Of a stretch of 57,940 nt of DNA, positions 32,132 to 40,111 are shown piece by piece. Each line of letters starts with the position of its first letter. Position 1 is the first letter of the stretch. Source of the DNA: JAXGTO01 sp040774885 (GTDB taxonomy: Bacteria > Actinomycetota > Coriobacteriia > Coriobacteriales > Eggerthellaceae); contig JAXGTO010000013.1 in NCBI GenBank assembly GCA_040774885.1, positions 1 through 57,940 on the forward strand, read 5' to 3'. The notes beneath the pieces were generated by a model. The model was not told the origin of the DNA and made no database searches. It saw only the letters and a list, made by a program, of their open reading frames with translations. A program made the translations under genes and the position numbers.

Positions 32132-32353
32132 ATGGATATTCTATCAGTATTCGGCAACAACGTGCGAAGATATCGCCTTGATCGACATTTGTCGCAAGAG
32201 GCCTTCGCAGAAAAATGCGGGCTGCATCGCACCTACATCAGTGCGGTGGAACGCCACAAGCGGAGCATTTCGCTCAACAACATTCAAAAGATAGCGAATG
32301 CGCTCGACATCGAAACCTACCTGCTTTTCATCGACAACGATCAGATGCACTGA
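32132..32353 (+). CDS. Small XRE-family helix-turn-helix regulator (controller-protein-like)
   Basis: 73 residues from the ATG at 32132, with GGGGAG 7 bases upstream. It is almost entirely one HTH_XRE domain: NNVRRYRLDRHLSQEAFAEKC, then the recognition part GLHRTYISAVERHKRSISLNN and IQKIANALDIETYLLF. The size and the HRTYISAVERHKRSISLNNI sequence are like controller proteins of restriction-modification systems and related orphan regulators, but no restriction or methylase gene is in the window. Followed by a strong terminator, so it is monocistronic. The operator-like palindrome upstream suggests self-control. Confidence 0.85.
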   Translation: MDILSVFGNNVRRYRLDRHLSQEAFAEKCGLHRTYISAVERHKRSISLNNIQKIANALDIETYLLFIDNDQMH

Positions 32354-32402
32354 GCAGGCAGGCCTTTCGGCAAGCAAGGCGTCTGTTTGGCAGATTGGTT
32401 TG

Positions 32403-32430
32403 GAAGCCCCTTTTCAAAGGGGCTTCTTGG
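32403..32430 (+). terminator. Hairpin between the XRE regulator and ecfT
   Basis: GAAGCCCC (32403-32410) and GGGGCTTC (32419-32426) form an 8-bp stem with loop TTTTCAAA. TTGGTT follows, a weak T-tract. It probably serves the XRE transcript and perhaps the convergent ecfT. Confidence 0.65.
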
Positions 32431-32436
32431 TTGAGC

Positions 32437-33276
32437 TTAGAGCAGCGCACCGATGAGGGCGCATATCGTCACACCGCCGGCCATCGATAAAGCTGAAGCC
32501 GAAGTGAACTTGCGTGCGTTCAGGGCAGTGCGACGCCCCACACCGTAGCATCGGGAATCCATGGCAAGCGCCAGATTGTCAGCACGGCGATACAATCCCA
32601 AAAACAGCGGTATGAGAACGGTTTCCCAGGCTTTGAGCCGCTCCAACACCGGACCGGAATCAAAACGTCCACCTCTCGCGACCTGAGCGGCGCATACGCC
32701 TTGGAATTCATCGACGATGAGGGGAATGAACCGCAGCGCGATCGACACGACCGTGGCAACGTCATCTACGGGAACCCGAAAACGCCTCAACGGCGAAAGG
32801 AACGACGCAAGCGCACCGGTGAGCTCCTCGCCCATAGTGGTCGAAGTGAGAATCAAAGACGCGAACACCAACAGCGCCAAGCGCAGAACGTAAAAGCATC
32901 CGCGGACGAACCCGGCGGGAATGAAGTAGAAAGAGCCGACCAGCTGAATCGGTGCAAAGCTGTCGAATATCCCAGAAGACACGCCGCCGACACCCGAAGG
33001 AATCGCTGCAGCCGGATCGAACGCAAACGCATTGAACAAAAGCGTGAAACCCAGCAATATCCAGACGAACACCAGCTGTCGCGCGCAACTGCGCAACGGA
33101 AGACGGGACACTGCAGCAACGATGCCGAACAACACGGCGAAGATCGCCAAACCCCACCACGAATGAATGGCGAACAACGCAATGGAATACGCAAGCAATA
33201 CGACGATCTTCACCCGGGCATCGATGCGATGCACGGGCGTGTCGAGGGGTTGGTATGCAGTGAAGTTGAAGGCCAT
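32437..33276 (-). CDS. ecfT: Energy-coupling factor transporter transmembrane protein EcfT
   Basis: 279 residues with predicted membrane helices at the N-terminus (VKIVVLLAYSIALFAIHSWW) and a cytoplasmic coupling region. The two EcfT coupling motifs are present: AAQVARGGRF and AMDSRCYGVGRR. EcfT connects ATPases EcfA1/A2 to vitamin- or metal-binding S components. In many Gram-positives ecfA1-ecfA2-ecfT follow rplQ; here ecfT lies right after rplQ but the ATPases are not adjacent, so they must be elsewhere if the transporter works. A terminator separates it from rplQ. Confidence 0.9.
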   Translation of the reverse strand: MAFNFTAYQPLDTPVHRIDARVKIVVLLAYSIALFAIHSWWGLAIFAVLFGIVAAVSRLPLRSCARQLVFVWILLGFTLLFNAFAFDPAAAIPSGVGGVSSGIFDSFAPIQLVGSFYFIPAGFVRGCFYVLRLALLVFASLILTSTTMGEELTGALASFLSPLRRFRVPVDDVATVVSIALRFIPLIVDEFQGVCAAQVARGGRFDSGPVLERLKAWETVLIPLFLGLYRRADNLALAMDSRCYGVGRRTALNARKFTSASALSMAGGVTICALIGALL

Positions 33277-33292
33277 ATCAGTGGCAGTATGA

Positions 33293-33326
33293 CAGAAAGA
33301 AAAGGGAGCCGCTTTCGGCTCCCTTT
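33293..33326 (-). terminator. Intrinsic terminator after rplQ
   Basis: AAAGGGAGCC (33301-33310) pairs with GGCTCCCTTT (33317-33326) around a 6-base loop; on the minus strand the stem is followed by TTCTTTC. It ends the ribosomal transcript upstream of ecfT. Confidence 0.85.
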
Positions 33327-33348
33327 TGCAGTGCTTGTCAACAAAGCC

Positions 33349-34005
33349 CTATTCGGACTTGGCCTCTTCAGCCTTGGGGGCGGTCTTCTTGGCGGCCGGC
33401 TTGGCAGCAGCCTTCTTGGCAGCAGGCTTGGCCTCGTCAGCGGCGGCTTTGGCGTCGTCGACGATCTTCTCGGCCTTGGCTTCTTCGACCTTCTCGGTTT
33501 CAGTTTCCTTGGCTTCGGCTTCAACGGCGCCCTCGGCGTCAGCTGCAACCTTCTCTTCGGCCTTTTCGGCCTTGGGAGCAGCAGCCTTCTTGGGAGCAGC
33601 CTTCTTGGCGGCCGGCTTGGCAGCAGCCTTCTTGGCACCGGCGACCGGTTCGGCAACCAGCTCCATGATGACCATGGGAGCGTTGTCGCCCTTGCGGAAG
33701 CCGAGCTTCATGATGCGGGTATAGCCGCCATTGCGGCCCTTGAACATGCCCTGCTCGACCTTCTCGAAGATCTCGCGAACCAGTTCGGCATCACCCAGAG
33801 CAGCGATGGCCAAACGGCGGGAATGCAGGTCGCCCTTTTTCGCCCAGGTGATGATCTTATCGACATCGGGACGAATTTCTTTGGCGCGCGCCTCGACCGT
33901 TTTGATGCGGTCGTTGGTGAACAGAGCAGCCACCAGGCTCTTCTTCATAGCCTTGGTGTGGCTGGAATCGGTGCCCAGCTTGCGCCCTTTCTTGTAGTGT
34001 CTCAT
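33349..34005 (-). CDS. rplQ: 50S ribosomal protein L17 with a long Ala/Lys/Glu tail
   Basis: The first 118 residues are a standard L17 (MRHYKKGRKLGTDSSHTKAM through YTRIMKLGFRKGDNAPMVIMELV). About 100 further residues form a tail with AAAKPAAKKAA-type repeats at both ends and an acidic Glu/Ala-rich middle. Actinobacterial L17 often carries an Ala-rich extension; this one is long and has a histone-H1-like character. It follows rpoA by 10 bases, in the usual order. Confidence 0.96.
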   Translation of the reverse strand: MRHYKKGRKLGTDSSHTKAMKKSLVAALFTNDRIKTVEARAKEIRPDVDKIITWAKKGDLHSRRLAIAALGDAELVREIFEKVEQGMFKGRNGGYTRIMKLGFRKGDNAPMVIMELVAEPVAGAKKAAAKPAAKKAAPKKAAAPKAEKAEEKVAADAEGAVEAEAKETETEKVEEAKAEKIVDDAKAAADEAKPAAKKAAAKPAAKKTAPKAEEAKSE

Positions 34006-34015
34006 CGGTTATCTC

Positions 34016-34966
34016 CTATTGCTTCAAGTTGAGGTCCATGGAAATGAGTTTGTCCTTCACTTCCTCGATGGACTTCGCGCCAAAGTTGCGAATGTTGAGC
34101 AGGTCGTTTTCGGAATACTCGACCAACTGGCGCACGGAGTGGATGCCGGCGCGCTTGAGGCAGTTGTAGGAACGGACGGAAAGGTCCAGGTCCTCGATCT
34201 GCTTGTCAAGCTCGGCATTGGTCTCCTGGCCTTCGGGAGCGAAGATCGAAGGGGTCTCGCCCTCTTCTTCATCTTCTTCCTCGTTGAGGCTCAAGAACGC
34301 GCCCATGTACTGGTTGACGATGTTCGCAGCGCAGCAGATCGCTTCCGTCGGATCGATGGATCCGTCGGTTTCGACCTCGAGCACAAGCTTGTCGTAGTCG
34401 GTGCGCTGGCCCACGCGGGTGTCGGTGACGTTGAGTGTGCAACGACGCACGGGTGAGAACAGCGAGTCGACATGGATGATGCCGATGGGGTCCTCGGTGC
34501 GTTTGTTGCGTTCCGCAGAAACGTAGCCGCGGCCCACGCCGATGCGGACCGTCATGTCGAGCTGGCCGCCATCAGCCACGGTGGCGATAACGTGCTCGGG
34601 GTTGATGAGCGTGAACTCGGTGGGAACCTCGAGGTCGGCACCGGTCACCGTGCAAGGGCCCTCAGCGGACACGTGCGCGGTCGCCTCTTCGACATCGTCG
34701 GAAAGAGCGCTGAAGACCAGGCCCTTGACGTTGAGCACGATGTCGGTGATGTCTTCGATGACACCTTCGGCGGTGGTGAACTCGTGCTGCACGCCATCGA
34801 TCTGGATAGCAGTAGCCTTGGCACCGTCCAAGCTGGACAGCAGCACGCGCCGCATGCAATTGCCCAGCGTGTAACCGTAACCACGCTCAAGCGGCTCGAC
34901 GACGAAGCGGGCAACGGTATCGTTGACCTCTTCCGTCGTGACTGTCGGCCTCATGAACTCTGTCAT
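34016..34966 (-). CDS. rpoA: DNA-directed RNA polymerase subunit alpha
   Basis: 316 residues. The N-terminal dimerisation domain has GYGYTLGNCMRRVLLSSLDG, the linker is acidic (EEEDEEEGETPS), and the C-terminal domain has DLSVRSYNCLKRAGIHSVRQLVEYSENDLLNIRNFGAKSIEEV, which contacts UP elements and regulators. GGAGGCTATTACAT precedes the ATG. It lies between rpsD and rplQ as in most bacteria. Confidence 0.98.
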   Translation of the reverse strand: MTEFMRPTVTTEEVNDTVARFVVEPLERGYGYTLGNCMRRVLLSSLDGAKATAIQIDGVQHEFTTAEGVIEDITDIVLNVKGLVFSALSDDVEEATAHVSAEGPCTVTGADLEVPTEFTLINPEHVIATVADGGQLDMTVRIGVGRGYVSAERNKRTEDPIGIIHVDSLFSPVRRCTLNVTDTRVGQRTDYDKLVLEVETDGSIDPTEAICCAANIVNQYMGAFLSLNEEEDEEEGETPSIFAPEGQETNAELDKQIEDLDLSVRSYNCLKRAGIHSVRQLVEYSENDLLNIRNFGAKSIEEVKDKLISMDLNLKQ

Positions 34967-34998
34967 ATGTAATAGCCTCCTTAAAAGCCGCTGAAACG

Positions 34999-35625
34999 CT
35001 ATTTCGAGTACAGCTCGACGATGAGCTGTTCGCGAATGTCGAGATCGATCTGTTCGCGCTTGGGCAAGTCGAGCACGCTGCCCTGCAGTTTCTCGATGTC
35101 AACCTCGAGCCATGCCGGAACCTGGACGCGCTCGTTGGAAATCAGAGCGCTCTTGATGACCAGCATGTCCTTGGCCTTGGGGGCAACAGCCACCAAATCG
35201 CCGGGACGCACGCGGAACGACGGAATGTCGACGCGCTTGCCGTTGACGGTAATGTGGCCGTGACGCACCTGCTGACGAGCCTCGGCACGAGACTTGGCAA
35301 AGCCCAGACGGTAGACGACGTTGTCCAGACGGGACTCCAGAATGCGGAGCAGGTTCTCGCCGGTAACGCCGGTCTGGCGGTTGGCCATCTCGTAGTAGGC
35401 ATGGAACTGCTTTTCCAGCAGTCCGTAGATGCGCTTGGTCTTCTGTTTTTCACGCAGCTGAAGGCGATACTCAGATTCCTTCACGCGCTTGCGGCCGGCT
35501 TCGCCCGGCGCATAATTGCGGCGCTCAAGAGCGCATTTGTCGGAGTAGCAGCGATCGCCCTTCAAGAAGAGCTTCGCGCCCTCGCGGCGGCAAAGGCGGC
35601 AATCCGCCCCTGTGTAACGAGCCAT
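34999..35625 (-). CDS. rpsD: 30S ribosomal protein S4
   Basis: 208 residues. The N-terminal zinc-binding form is recognisable from CRLCRREGAKLFLKGDRC and a further Cys in SDKCALERR. The S4 RNA-binding domain is seen in LESRLDNVVYRLGFAKSRAEARQQVRHGHITVNG. Primary 16S-binding assembly protein. Normal length; lies between rpsK and rpoA. Confidence 0.98.
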   Translation of the reverse strand: MARYTGADCRLCRREGAKLFLKGDRCYSDKCALERRNYAPGEAGRKRVKESEYRLQLREKQKTKRIYGLLEKQFHAYYEMANRQTGVTGENLLRILESRLDNVVYRLGFAKSRAEARQQVRHGHITVNGKRVDIPSFRVRPGDLVAVAPKAKDMLVIKSALISNERVQVPAWLEVDIEKLQGSVLDLPKREQIDLDIREQLIVELYSK

Positions 35626-35643
35626 AATGGGGATCCTTTCGTA

Positions 35644-36042
35644 CTAAACGCGACGACGCTTGCACTGACGGCAACCGTTGTGCGGGATGGGCGTGCAATC
35701 CTGGATGCTGGCCACTTCAAGGCCGGCGGCCTGCAGGCTGCGAATGGCGGTCTCGCGTCCAGAGCCGGGGCCCTTGACGAACACGGACACCTTGCGCAAG
35801 CCGTGCTCCATAGCCGTCTTGGCGGCGGCTTCGGCGGCCATCTGGGCGGCGAACGGGGTGGACTTACGAGAGCCCTTGAACCCGACCGTGCCAGCGGACT
35901 GCCAGGAGATCACGTTGCCCTGAGGATCGGTGATGCTGATGATGGTGTTGTTGAACGTTGATTTGATATGAGCGGCGCCCACAGCGATGTTCTTGCGTTC
36001 GGAACGCTTGAGGCGGGTGCGCACGTTTTTCTTAGCTGCCAC
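35644..36042 (-). CDS. rpsK: 30S ribosomal protein S11
   Basis: 132 residues with a GTG start at 36042 (CAC on the plus strand), and GAGGTAGC upstream. Family blocks: AAHIKSTFNNTIISITDPQGNVISWQSAG, GSRKSTPFAAQMAAEAAAK, and PIPHNGCRQCKRRRV at the end. Sits 11 bases after rpsM in the cluster. Confidence 0.98.
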   Translation of the reverse strand: MAAKKNVRTRLKRSERKNIAVGAAHIKSTFNNTIISITDPQGNVISWQSAGTVGFKGSRKSTPFAAQMAAEAAAKTAMEHGLRKVSVFVKGPGSGRETAIRSLQAAGLEVASIQDCTPIPHNGCRQCKRRRV

Positions 36043-36053
36043 TTTTGGCTACC

Positions 36054-36404
36054 TCACTTCTTCTTTCCGCCGATTTGCTTTTTGGGGCCCTTGCGCGTAC
36101 GGGCATTCGTGTGCGTGCGCTGTCCGCGAACGGGCAGGCCGCGATAGCAACCGATTTCCATGAGGCGCTTGACGTTCTGCTTGACTTCGCGATTGAGATC
36201 GCCTTCAACCTGGAGGTTTTCGGTGATGTAGTCGCGCAGCTTCGCCAGATCGTCTTCGGACAGATCTTTGACGCGGACATTGGGATCAACGCCGGTTTCG
36301 GCGATGATCTTCTTGGCGGTGGTATCGCCAATGCCGTAGATGTAGGTCAAGCCGACTTCGATGCGCTTATCGCGAGGAAGGTCGACACCAACAAGACGTG
36401 CCAT
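36054..36404 (-). CDS. rpsM: 30S ribosomal protein S13
   Basis: 116 residues: ARLVGVDLPRDKRIEVGLTYIYGIG at the N-terminus, and the basic C-terminal tail RGLPVRGQRTHTNARTRKGP that reaches the P site. Normal length and position between rpmJ and rpsK. Confidence 0.98.
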   Translation of the reverse strand: MARLVGVDLPRDKRIEVGLTYIYGIGDTTAKKIIAETGVDPNVRVKDLSEDDLAKLRDYITENLQVEGDLNREVKQNVKRLMEIGCYRGLPVRGQRTHTNARTRKGPKKQIGGKKK

Positions 36405-36422
36405 AAATCGTCTCCTCTTTCC

Positions 36423-36536
36423 TTAGCCCTGACGCTGCTTGTGGCGCGGGTTCTCGCAAATCACGAGGACCTTGCCATGGCGTCGGATGATCTTGCACTT
36501 GTCGCACATTTTCTTGACCGAAGGACGTACCTTCAT
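36423..36536 (-). CDS. rpmJ: 50S ribosomal protein L36
   Basis: 37 residues, MKVRPSVKKMCDKCKIIRRHG onward, with the zinc-binding cysteines and histidine of the canonical paralogue (CDKC, C in VICENPRH). The ATG at 36536 was chosen over an upstream in-frame start because it gives the exact family N-terminus; GAAAGGAAAAAG precedes it. Confidence 0.97.
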   Translation of the reverse strand: MKVRPSVKKMCDKCKIIRRHGKVLVICENPRHKQRQG

Positions 36537-36649
36537 AATCTTTTTCCTTTCGGTAATGCGGTTATTTCTATCGTCACACCCAGCCGCAGGTGGTTGTTTA
36601 CACACATAATCCGCACAAGAAGCCCTGCTCTTGCGCGGGAAAAGCTCGC

Positions 36650-36868
36650 TTACTTGAACCGATACGTAATGCGTCCGCGCTCCAAATCGTAGACGGACAG
36701 CTCTACCGTCACCTTGTCACCGGGCAGGATCTTGATGTAATGCATGCGCATCTTCCCCGAGATATGGGCCAATATCTTGTGCCCGTTCTCCAGCTCGACC
36801 CTAAACATAGCGTTCGGCAATGCCTCGAGGACCGTACCCTCGAGTTCGATGACATCTTCTTTGGTCAA
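36650..36868 (-). CDS. infA: Translation initiation factor IF-1, TTG start
   Basis: 72 residues, one S1-like OB fold: DVIELEGTVLEALPNAMFRVELENGHKILAHISGKMR, then ILPGDKVTVELSVYDLERGRITYRFK. The start codon is TTG at 36868, directly supported by GAAGGAG 6 bases upstream and by full coverage of the family; there is no nearby ATG. It heads the rpmJ-rpsM-rpsK-rpsD-rpoA-rplQ run. The usual upstream map and adk genes are absent; aroK is found instead. Confidence 0.97.
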   Translation of the reverse strand: MTKEDVIELEGTVLEALPNAMFRVELENGHKILAHISGKMRMHYIKILPGDKVTVELSVYDLERGRITYRFK

Positions 36869-37000
36869 AAGTGCTCCTTCAAAGCAAAACGGTCATTAAG
36901 CGACAGCTGAAAATAATAGCAAAAACCAACCCTTCGATGCAAGCTGGTTTTTCAGATGGCCGAAATCCGATGTGCTCGACCGACGATGACGCTGGTGCTG

Positions 37001-37564
37001 CTATTCGTCTTTCAGCAGAACGCCGCGTTCCAAGAGGATGTCATGCACTTCCGCCGCGATTTCGGGTACCGTGCGGCCCGTGGTGTCCACGATGATGTCC
37101 GCGGCCGATTCGTAGAGCGGCTCGCGTTCAGCCACAGTGCTGCGTGCCACTTCAAGGTTCTTGAACAGCGGCCGGCTGTCGGTGTTGGGAATACGGGCGG
37201 CGGCTTCATCGGCGGTTACCAGCAGATAGACCACGCAACCCGTGTCCTGCATCAAGCGGCCGTTTTCGGGGCGTTTGACCACGCCGCCGCCGCATCCGAT
37301 GAAACGGGGGCTGCGACGGGAAAGCTCTTCGAGATAACGCGTCTCAAGCGTGCGGAAGGAATCTTCTCCGTCTTCGGCGAAGATGTCGGCAATCACCCGA
37401 TCCTCCAGCAATTCCAGATATTCGTCGGCATCGATAGACGCGAGACCGAGCGTCTTGGCCAGGTATTGGGAAACGCTCGTCTTGCCCGCACCCATGAATC
37501 CGATGAAATACACCGGCTTGGACAGTTCGTAGCCGCCTGCGTGGCGATGGGTGGTCTGGCTCAT
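37001..37564 (-). CDS. aroK: Shikimate kinase
   Basis: 187 residues from the ATG at 37564, with AGAAGGA 7 bases upstream. Walker A is GFMGAGKT (22-29), the shikimate-binding Asp appears in IDADEYLE, the GGG motif in GCGGGVV, and the lid in NTDSRPLF. It phosphorylates shikimate in the chorismate pathway. Longer frames run into the tRNA-Lys and are artefacts. It is placed between infA and tRNA-Lys, away from other aro genes. Confidence 0.95.
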   Translation of the reverse strand: MSQTTHRHAGGYELSKPVYFIGFMGAGKTSVSQYLAKTLGLASIDADEYLELLEDRVIADIFAEDGEDSFRTLETRYLEELSRRSPRFIGCGGGVVKRPENGRLMQDTGCVVYLLVTADEAAARIPNTDSRPLFKNLEVARSTVAEREPLYESAADIIVDTTGRTVPEIAAEVHDILLERGVLLKDE

Positions 37565-37608
37565 ATGAAATCCTTCTGGGTGCTGATGGCATGCCATCAA
37601 AAATGAAA

Positions 37609-37684
37609 TGGTGGGCCGTGAGGGAGTCGAACCCGCGACCTTGGGATTAAAAGTCCCCTGCTCTACCAGCTGAGCTAACGGCCC
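37609..37684 (-). tRNA. tRNA-Lys (anticodon TTT), CCA encoded
   Basis: The acceptor stem GGGCCGT/ACGGCCC closes a full cloverleaf with D arm TAGCTCAGCTGGTAGAGCA, anticodon loop CTTTTAA (anticodon at 37649-37651) and T arm CGCGGGTTCGACTCCCT. Discriminator A and CCA are encoded (37612-37609). Confidence 0.97.
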
Positions 37685-37711
37685 ACCTAATGCGCCGAAG
37701 CGCAGCAACAC

Positions 37712-37740
37712 ATTCTATCGGTGCTGCTCGTTTAGGTCAA
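37712..37740 (-). promoter_or_regulatory. Strong sigma-A promoter of tRNA-Lys
   Basis: On the minus strand TTGACC (37740-37735), a 17-base spacer and TAGAAT (37717-37712), 28 bases before the mature tRNA 5' end. This is the clearest consensus promoter in the window. Confidence 0.85.
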
Positions 37741-37876
37741 CGCCGCATGTTGACAGTTTTGTGCAGGAATGCCGAAAGATACCTGCAAGTGCGATGAAAG
37801 GTAATCGAAAGAATCGTGAAAGCAGCACGGGATAGGCTTCACAGCATACCGATATTCCGATGAATGGGAGGATACG

Positions 37877-40036
37877 ATGTCCATCTCTGCAGAATCGCAG
37901 GCCCCTGCCCTGCGCGTTCGAGAACATAGCGCAAGGCTGGTCTGGGTTGCTCTTGCGCTGGTAGCGCTGCTGTTTGGAACGGCGTTTTCAACCAGCGGCG
38001 CCCCATCTGCCCACGCAGACGATTTGGTACAGCAGATCGATCGGCTCACCCTGGCGCAACGAAACCCGCTGATGGTGATGAGCGGCGCGACTATGCAGCA
38101 ACAATTGGGCAAAACACCCGCGGCGGCTTCGGTCAAGTCTACCAGCGGACCAGCCTGCAGCGTGACGCGTCTCGATTCCGCATATGACGGCGAACTGACC
38201 TACAACGCTCAACGACGCAACATCGAGGCTTACCGCGGCGGCACCATGCAAAGCCTTGCCCTTGAATGCCCCACCGGCCTTCTACTGGAATTCCGCGATG
38301 TCGCATCGGCAGGAGCCCCGGCACCGACCGCAACGATCCGCTATCCGCTTGTGGGAACGTTCGATGGATCCGCAGTGGGTGCAGTGGCCACCTACACGTT
38401 CCATTGGCGAGAAATGGCGGGGGATGTGCTTCCGCACGACTATCCGTGGATCGCCGTGCAAGTATCGGACTCCCTGTTCGGCGGGCTCGATATGTGCAAC
38501 GTCGAATCGGTCGAAGTATCCTTGTATTTCTATGACTGCGAAAGCGGCGATGTAGTGGAAACCGGCGATGACACCTATTTCACCATCGGCTCATTGAGCT
38601 GGTTCAAAGACAACAGCTACGAATGGGTTTCAGCCAAGAAAAACGTCACGACGCGCATCGATATCCCCAAAACCGACGATGCGACCGACGGACATCTTAC
38701 CGTGCTTGACGAAGGTCCCGCGTTCCGCATCGCTCCCACCATCCGAGGTGATTGGGAGGACAACATCAAGTCGGCCAACTTCTACAAGCATTCCGCTTCG
38801 CTCTACCAATCCGGTTCTCTCTTGGAATTCACGGTGGGCAACACCTTGACTTCGCAGATGTGGTGGTCGTTCGCCACTGCATCGATAGCAACGCCCTCCC
38901 CCGTCGACCCGACAAAGCAGGTTGATCGCGAGGCAGCTCGCGTCGGCGACGCGTTGCACTACACGATAAGCCAAACCGTGAATACGGCAGGGGTCGACAT
39001 CCAGTCGAAATACCGTTCATTCAAGTTCGAGGATGCCCTGCCCGCCGAAGTCGATTACACAGCAGGAAGCGCACGGCTGATGAAGGTCGCCGCAGAAGGC
39101 GGGAAGGAAAGCGACATCACGGAGCAAGCATGCACCATCGAATACGATGCGAAACAGCACACCCTTGCCTGCACCATGAAAAGCGCCTACCTGCAAACGA
39201 TGGACATGGCCGGCGAAACCTATCGACTCGAATTCGATGCGCTGGTAAACGAATCGGCCGTAACCGATGAAGAGGTTGAAAACTCGGCAACCGTCACCAT
39301 CAACGACCACGCTGGGTCTTGTCTGGCCGAAACGATAATCTCAGCCCCTGAATCCGCCCAAGAAGAAGCGAGTCTGTCGATCGAAAAGACCTCCGACCCC
39401 GCAACGGGATCGACGGTGGAGCCGGGCCAATCGATTTCCTACACTTTGAAGGTGACCAACGTCGGCAAGGCTGCGGCCAGCAACGTTGCCGTGTTCGATC
39501 GAATCCCCGACGCAACGACCTTCCAATCAGTGGGTGACACAGGCAATGCCATCGTGTCAGACGATCGTCTTTCCATAGGATGGACCGTCGCCTCGCTTGA
39601 GCCGGGAGAAAGCATGGCACTGCGCTTCACGGTCCAGGTAGCCGCCGATACCAAAGAGGGCACCGTCATCACGAACAGGGCTTCTTGTGCGCCAAACTTC
39701 ATCGGCACGCCCAAAGATGATTTGGAAACTCCGTCCAACCAGGTGGTGCACACGGTTGCCGCCAAGCCGACCACCGACGAAGAAAAGGAAGTCGTCGAAG
39801 AGGGCGACGATGGGTCCACGCAAAGCGGGACGGGAGCCGGCATCGCGAACGGCTCTTCGGGAACGGGATCGGGAGGGTCGGGCACCAAAGGGGCGTCCTC
39901 TTCCACCAAAACCGGCGACGATCTGGCCGGAGCAGCAGGGTTCGCCGGACTTCTGCTGATAGGGGGCGCCTGCGCTGCGGTAACCGCATGGCGCAAACGA
40001 AATCCGAAACCCGCGTATCGCATCTATCGAAGCTGA
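37877..40036 (+). CDS. Large wall-associated surface protein with DUF11-type repeat
   Basis: 719 residues. A signal peptide (basic LRVREHSARL, hydrophobic core, AHA at 45-47 before DDL) exports it. A central region (about 350-500) resembles the isopeptide-type fimbrial or adhesin domains (DPTKQVDREAARVGDALHYTISQTVNT). A DUF11-like domain begins near LSIEKTSDPATGSTVEPGQS. A Gly/Ser/Thr-rich spacer leads to STKTGDD (676-682), a hydrophobic helix and a basic tail (WRKRNPK). This has the layout of a sortase substrate, but the LPxTG is reduced to KTGD without Leu-Pro. GGGAGG is 5-10 bases before the ATG. Ligand or role is unknown. Confidence 0.8.
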   Translation: MSISAESQAPALRVREHSARLVWVALALVALLFGTAFSTSGAPSAHADDLVQQIDRLTLAQRNPLMVMSGATMQQQLGKTPAAASVKSTSGPACSVTRLDSAYDGELTYNAQRRNIEAYRGGTMQSLALECPTGLLLEFRDVASAGAPAPTATIRYPLVGTFDGSAVGAVATYTFHWREMAGDVLPHDYPWIAVQVSDSLFGGLDMCNVESVEVSLYFYDCESGDVVETGDDTYFTIGSLSWFKDNSYEWVSAKKNVTTRIDIPKTDDATDGHLTVLDEGPAFRIAPTIRGDWEDNIKSANFYKHSASLYQSGSLLEFTVGNTLTSQMWWSFATASIATPSPVDPTKQVDREAARVGDALHYTISQTVNTAGVDIQSKYRSFKFEDALPAEVDYTAGSARLMKVAAEGGKESDITEQACTIEYDAKQHTLACTMKSAYLQTMDMAGETYRLEFDALVNESAVTDEEVENSATVTINDHAGSCLAETIISAPESAQEEASLSIEKTSDPATGSTVEPGQSISYTLKVTNVGKAAASNVAVFDRIPDATTFQSVGDTGNAIVSDDRLSIGWTVASLEPGESMALRFTVQVAADTKEGTVITNRASCAPNFIGTPKDDLETPSNQVVHTVAAKPTTDEEKEVVEEGDDGSTQSGTGAGIANGSSGTGSGGSGTKGASSSTKTGDDLAGAAGFAGLLLIGGACAAVTAWRKRNPKPAYRIYRS

Positions 40037-40054
40037 CGCTTGAAAGCGGGAAAT

Positions 40055-40093
40055 GCAGGCGGCTCCGGCAAGAACCTCGTCGAAGCCGCCTGC
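40055..40093. terminator. Bidirectional hairpin between convergent genes
   Basis: GCAGGCGGCT (40055-40064) and AGCCGCCTGC (40084-40093) are perfect complements with a 19-base loop, placed between the surface protein and the HD-domain gene stops. No T-tract follows on either strand, so termination strength is uncertain. Confidence 0.55.
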
Positions 40094-40111
40094 GCCACGA
40101 TTCAATGAGCG

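Noticed and set aside
32132..32353. Restriction-modification system around the XRE regulator
   Set aside because: No methylase or endonuclease gene on either side; neighbours are eno and ecfT.
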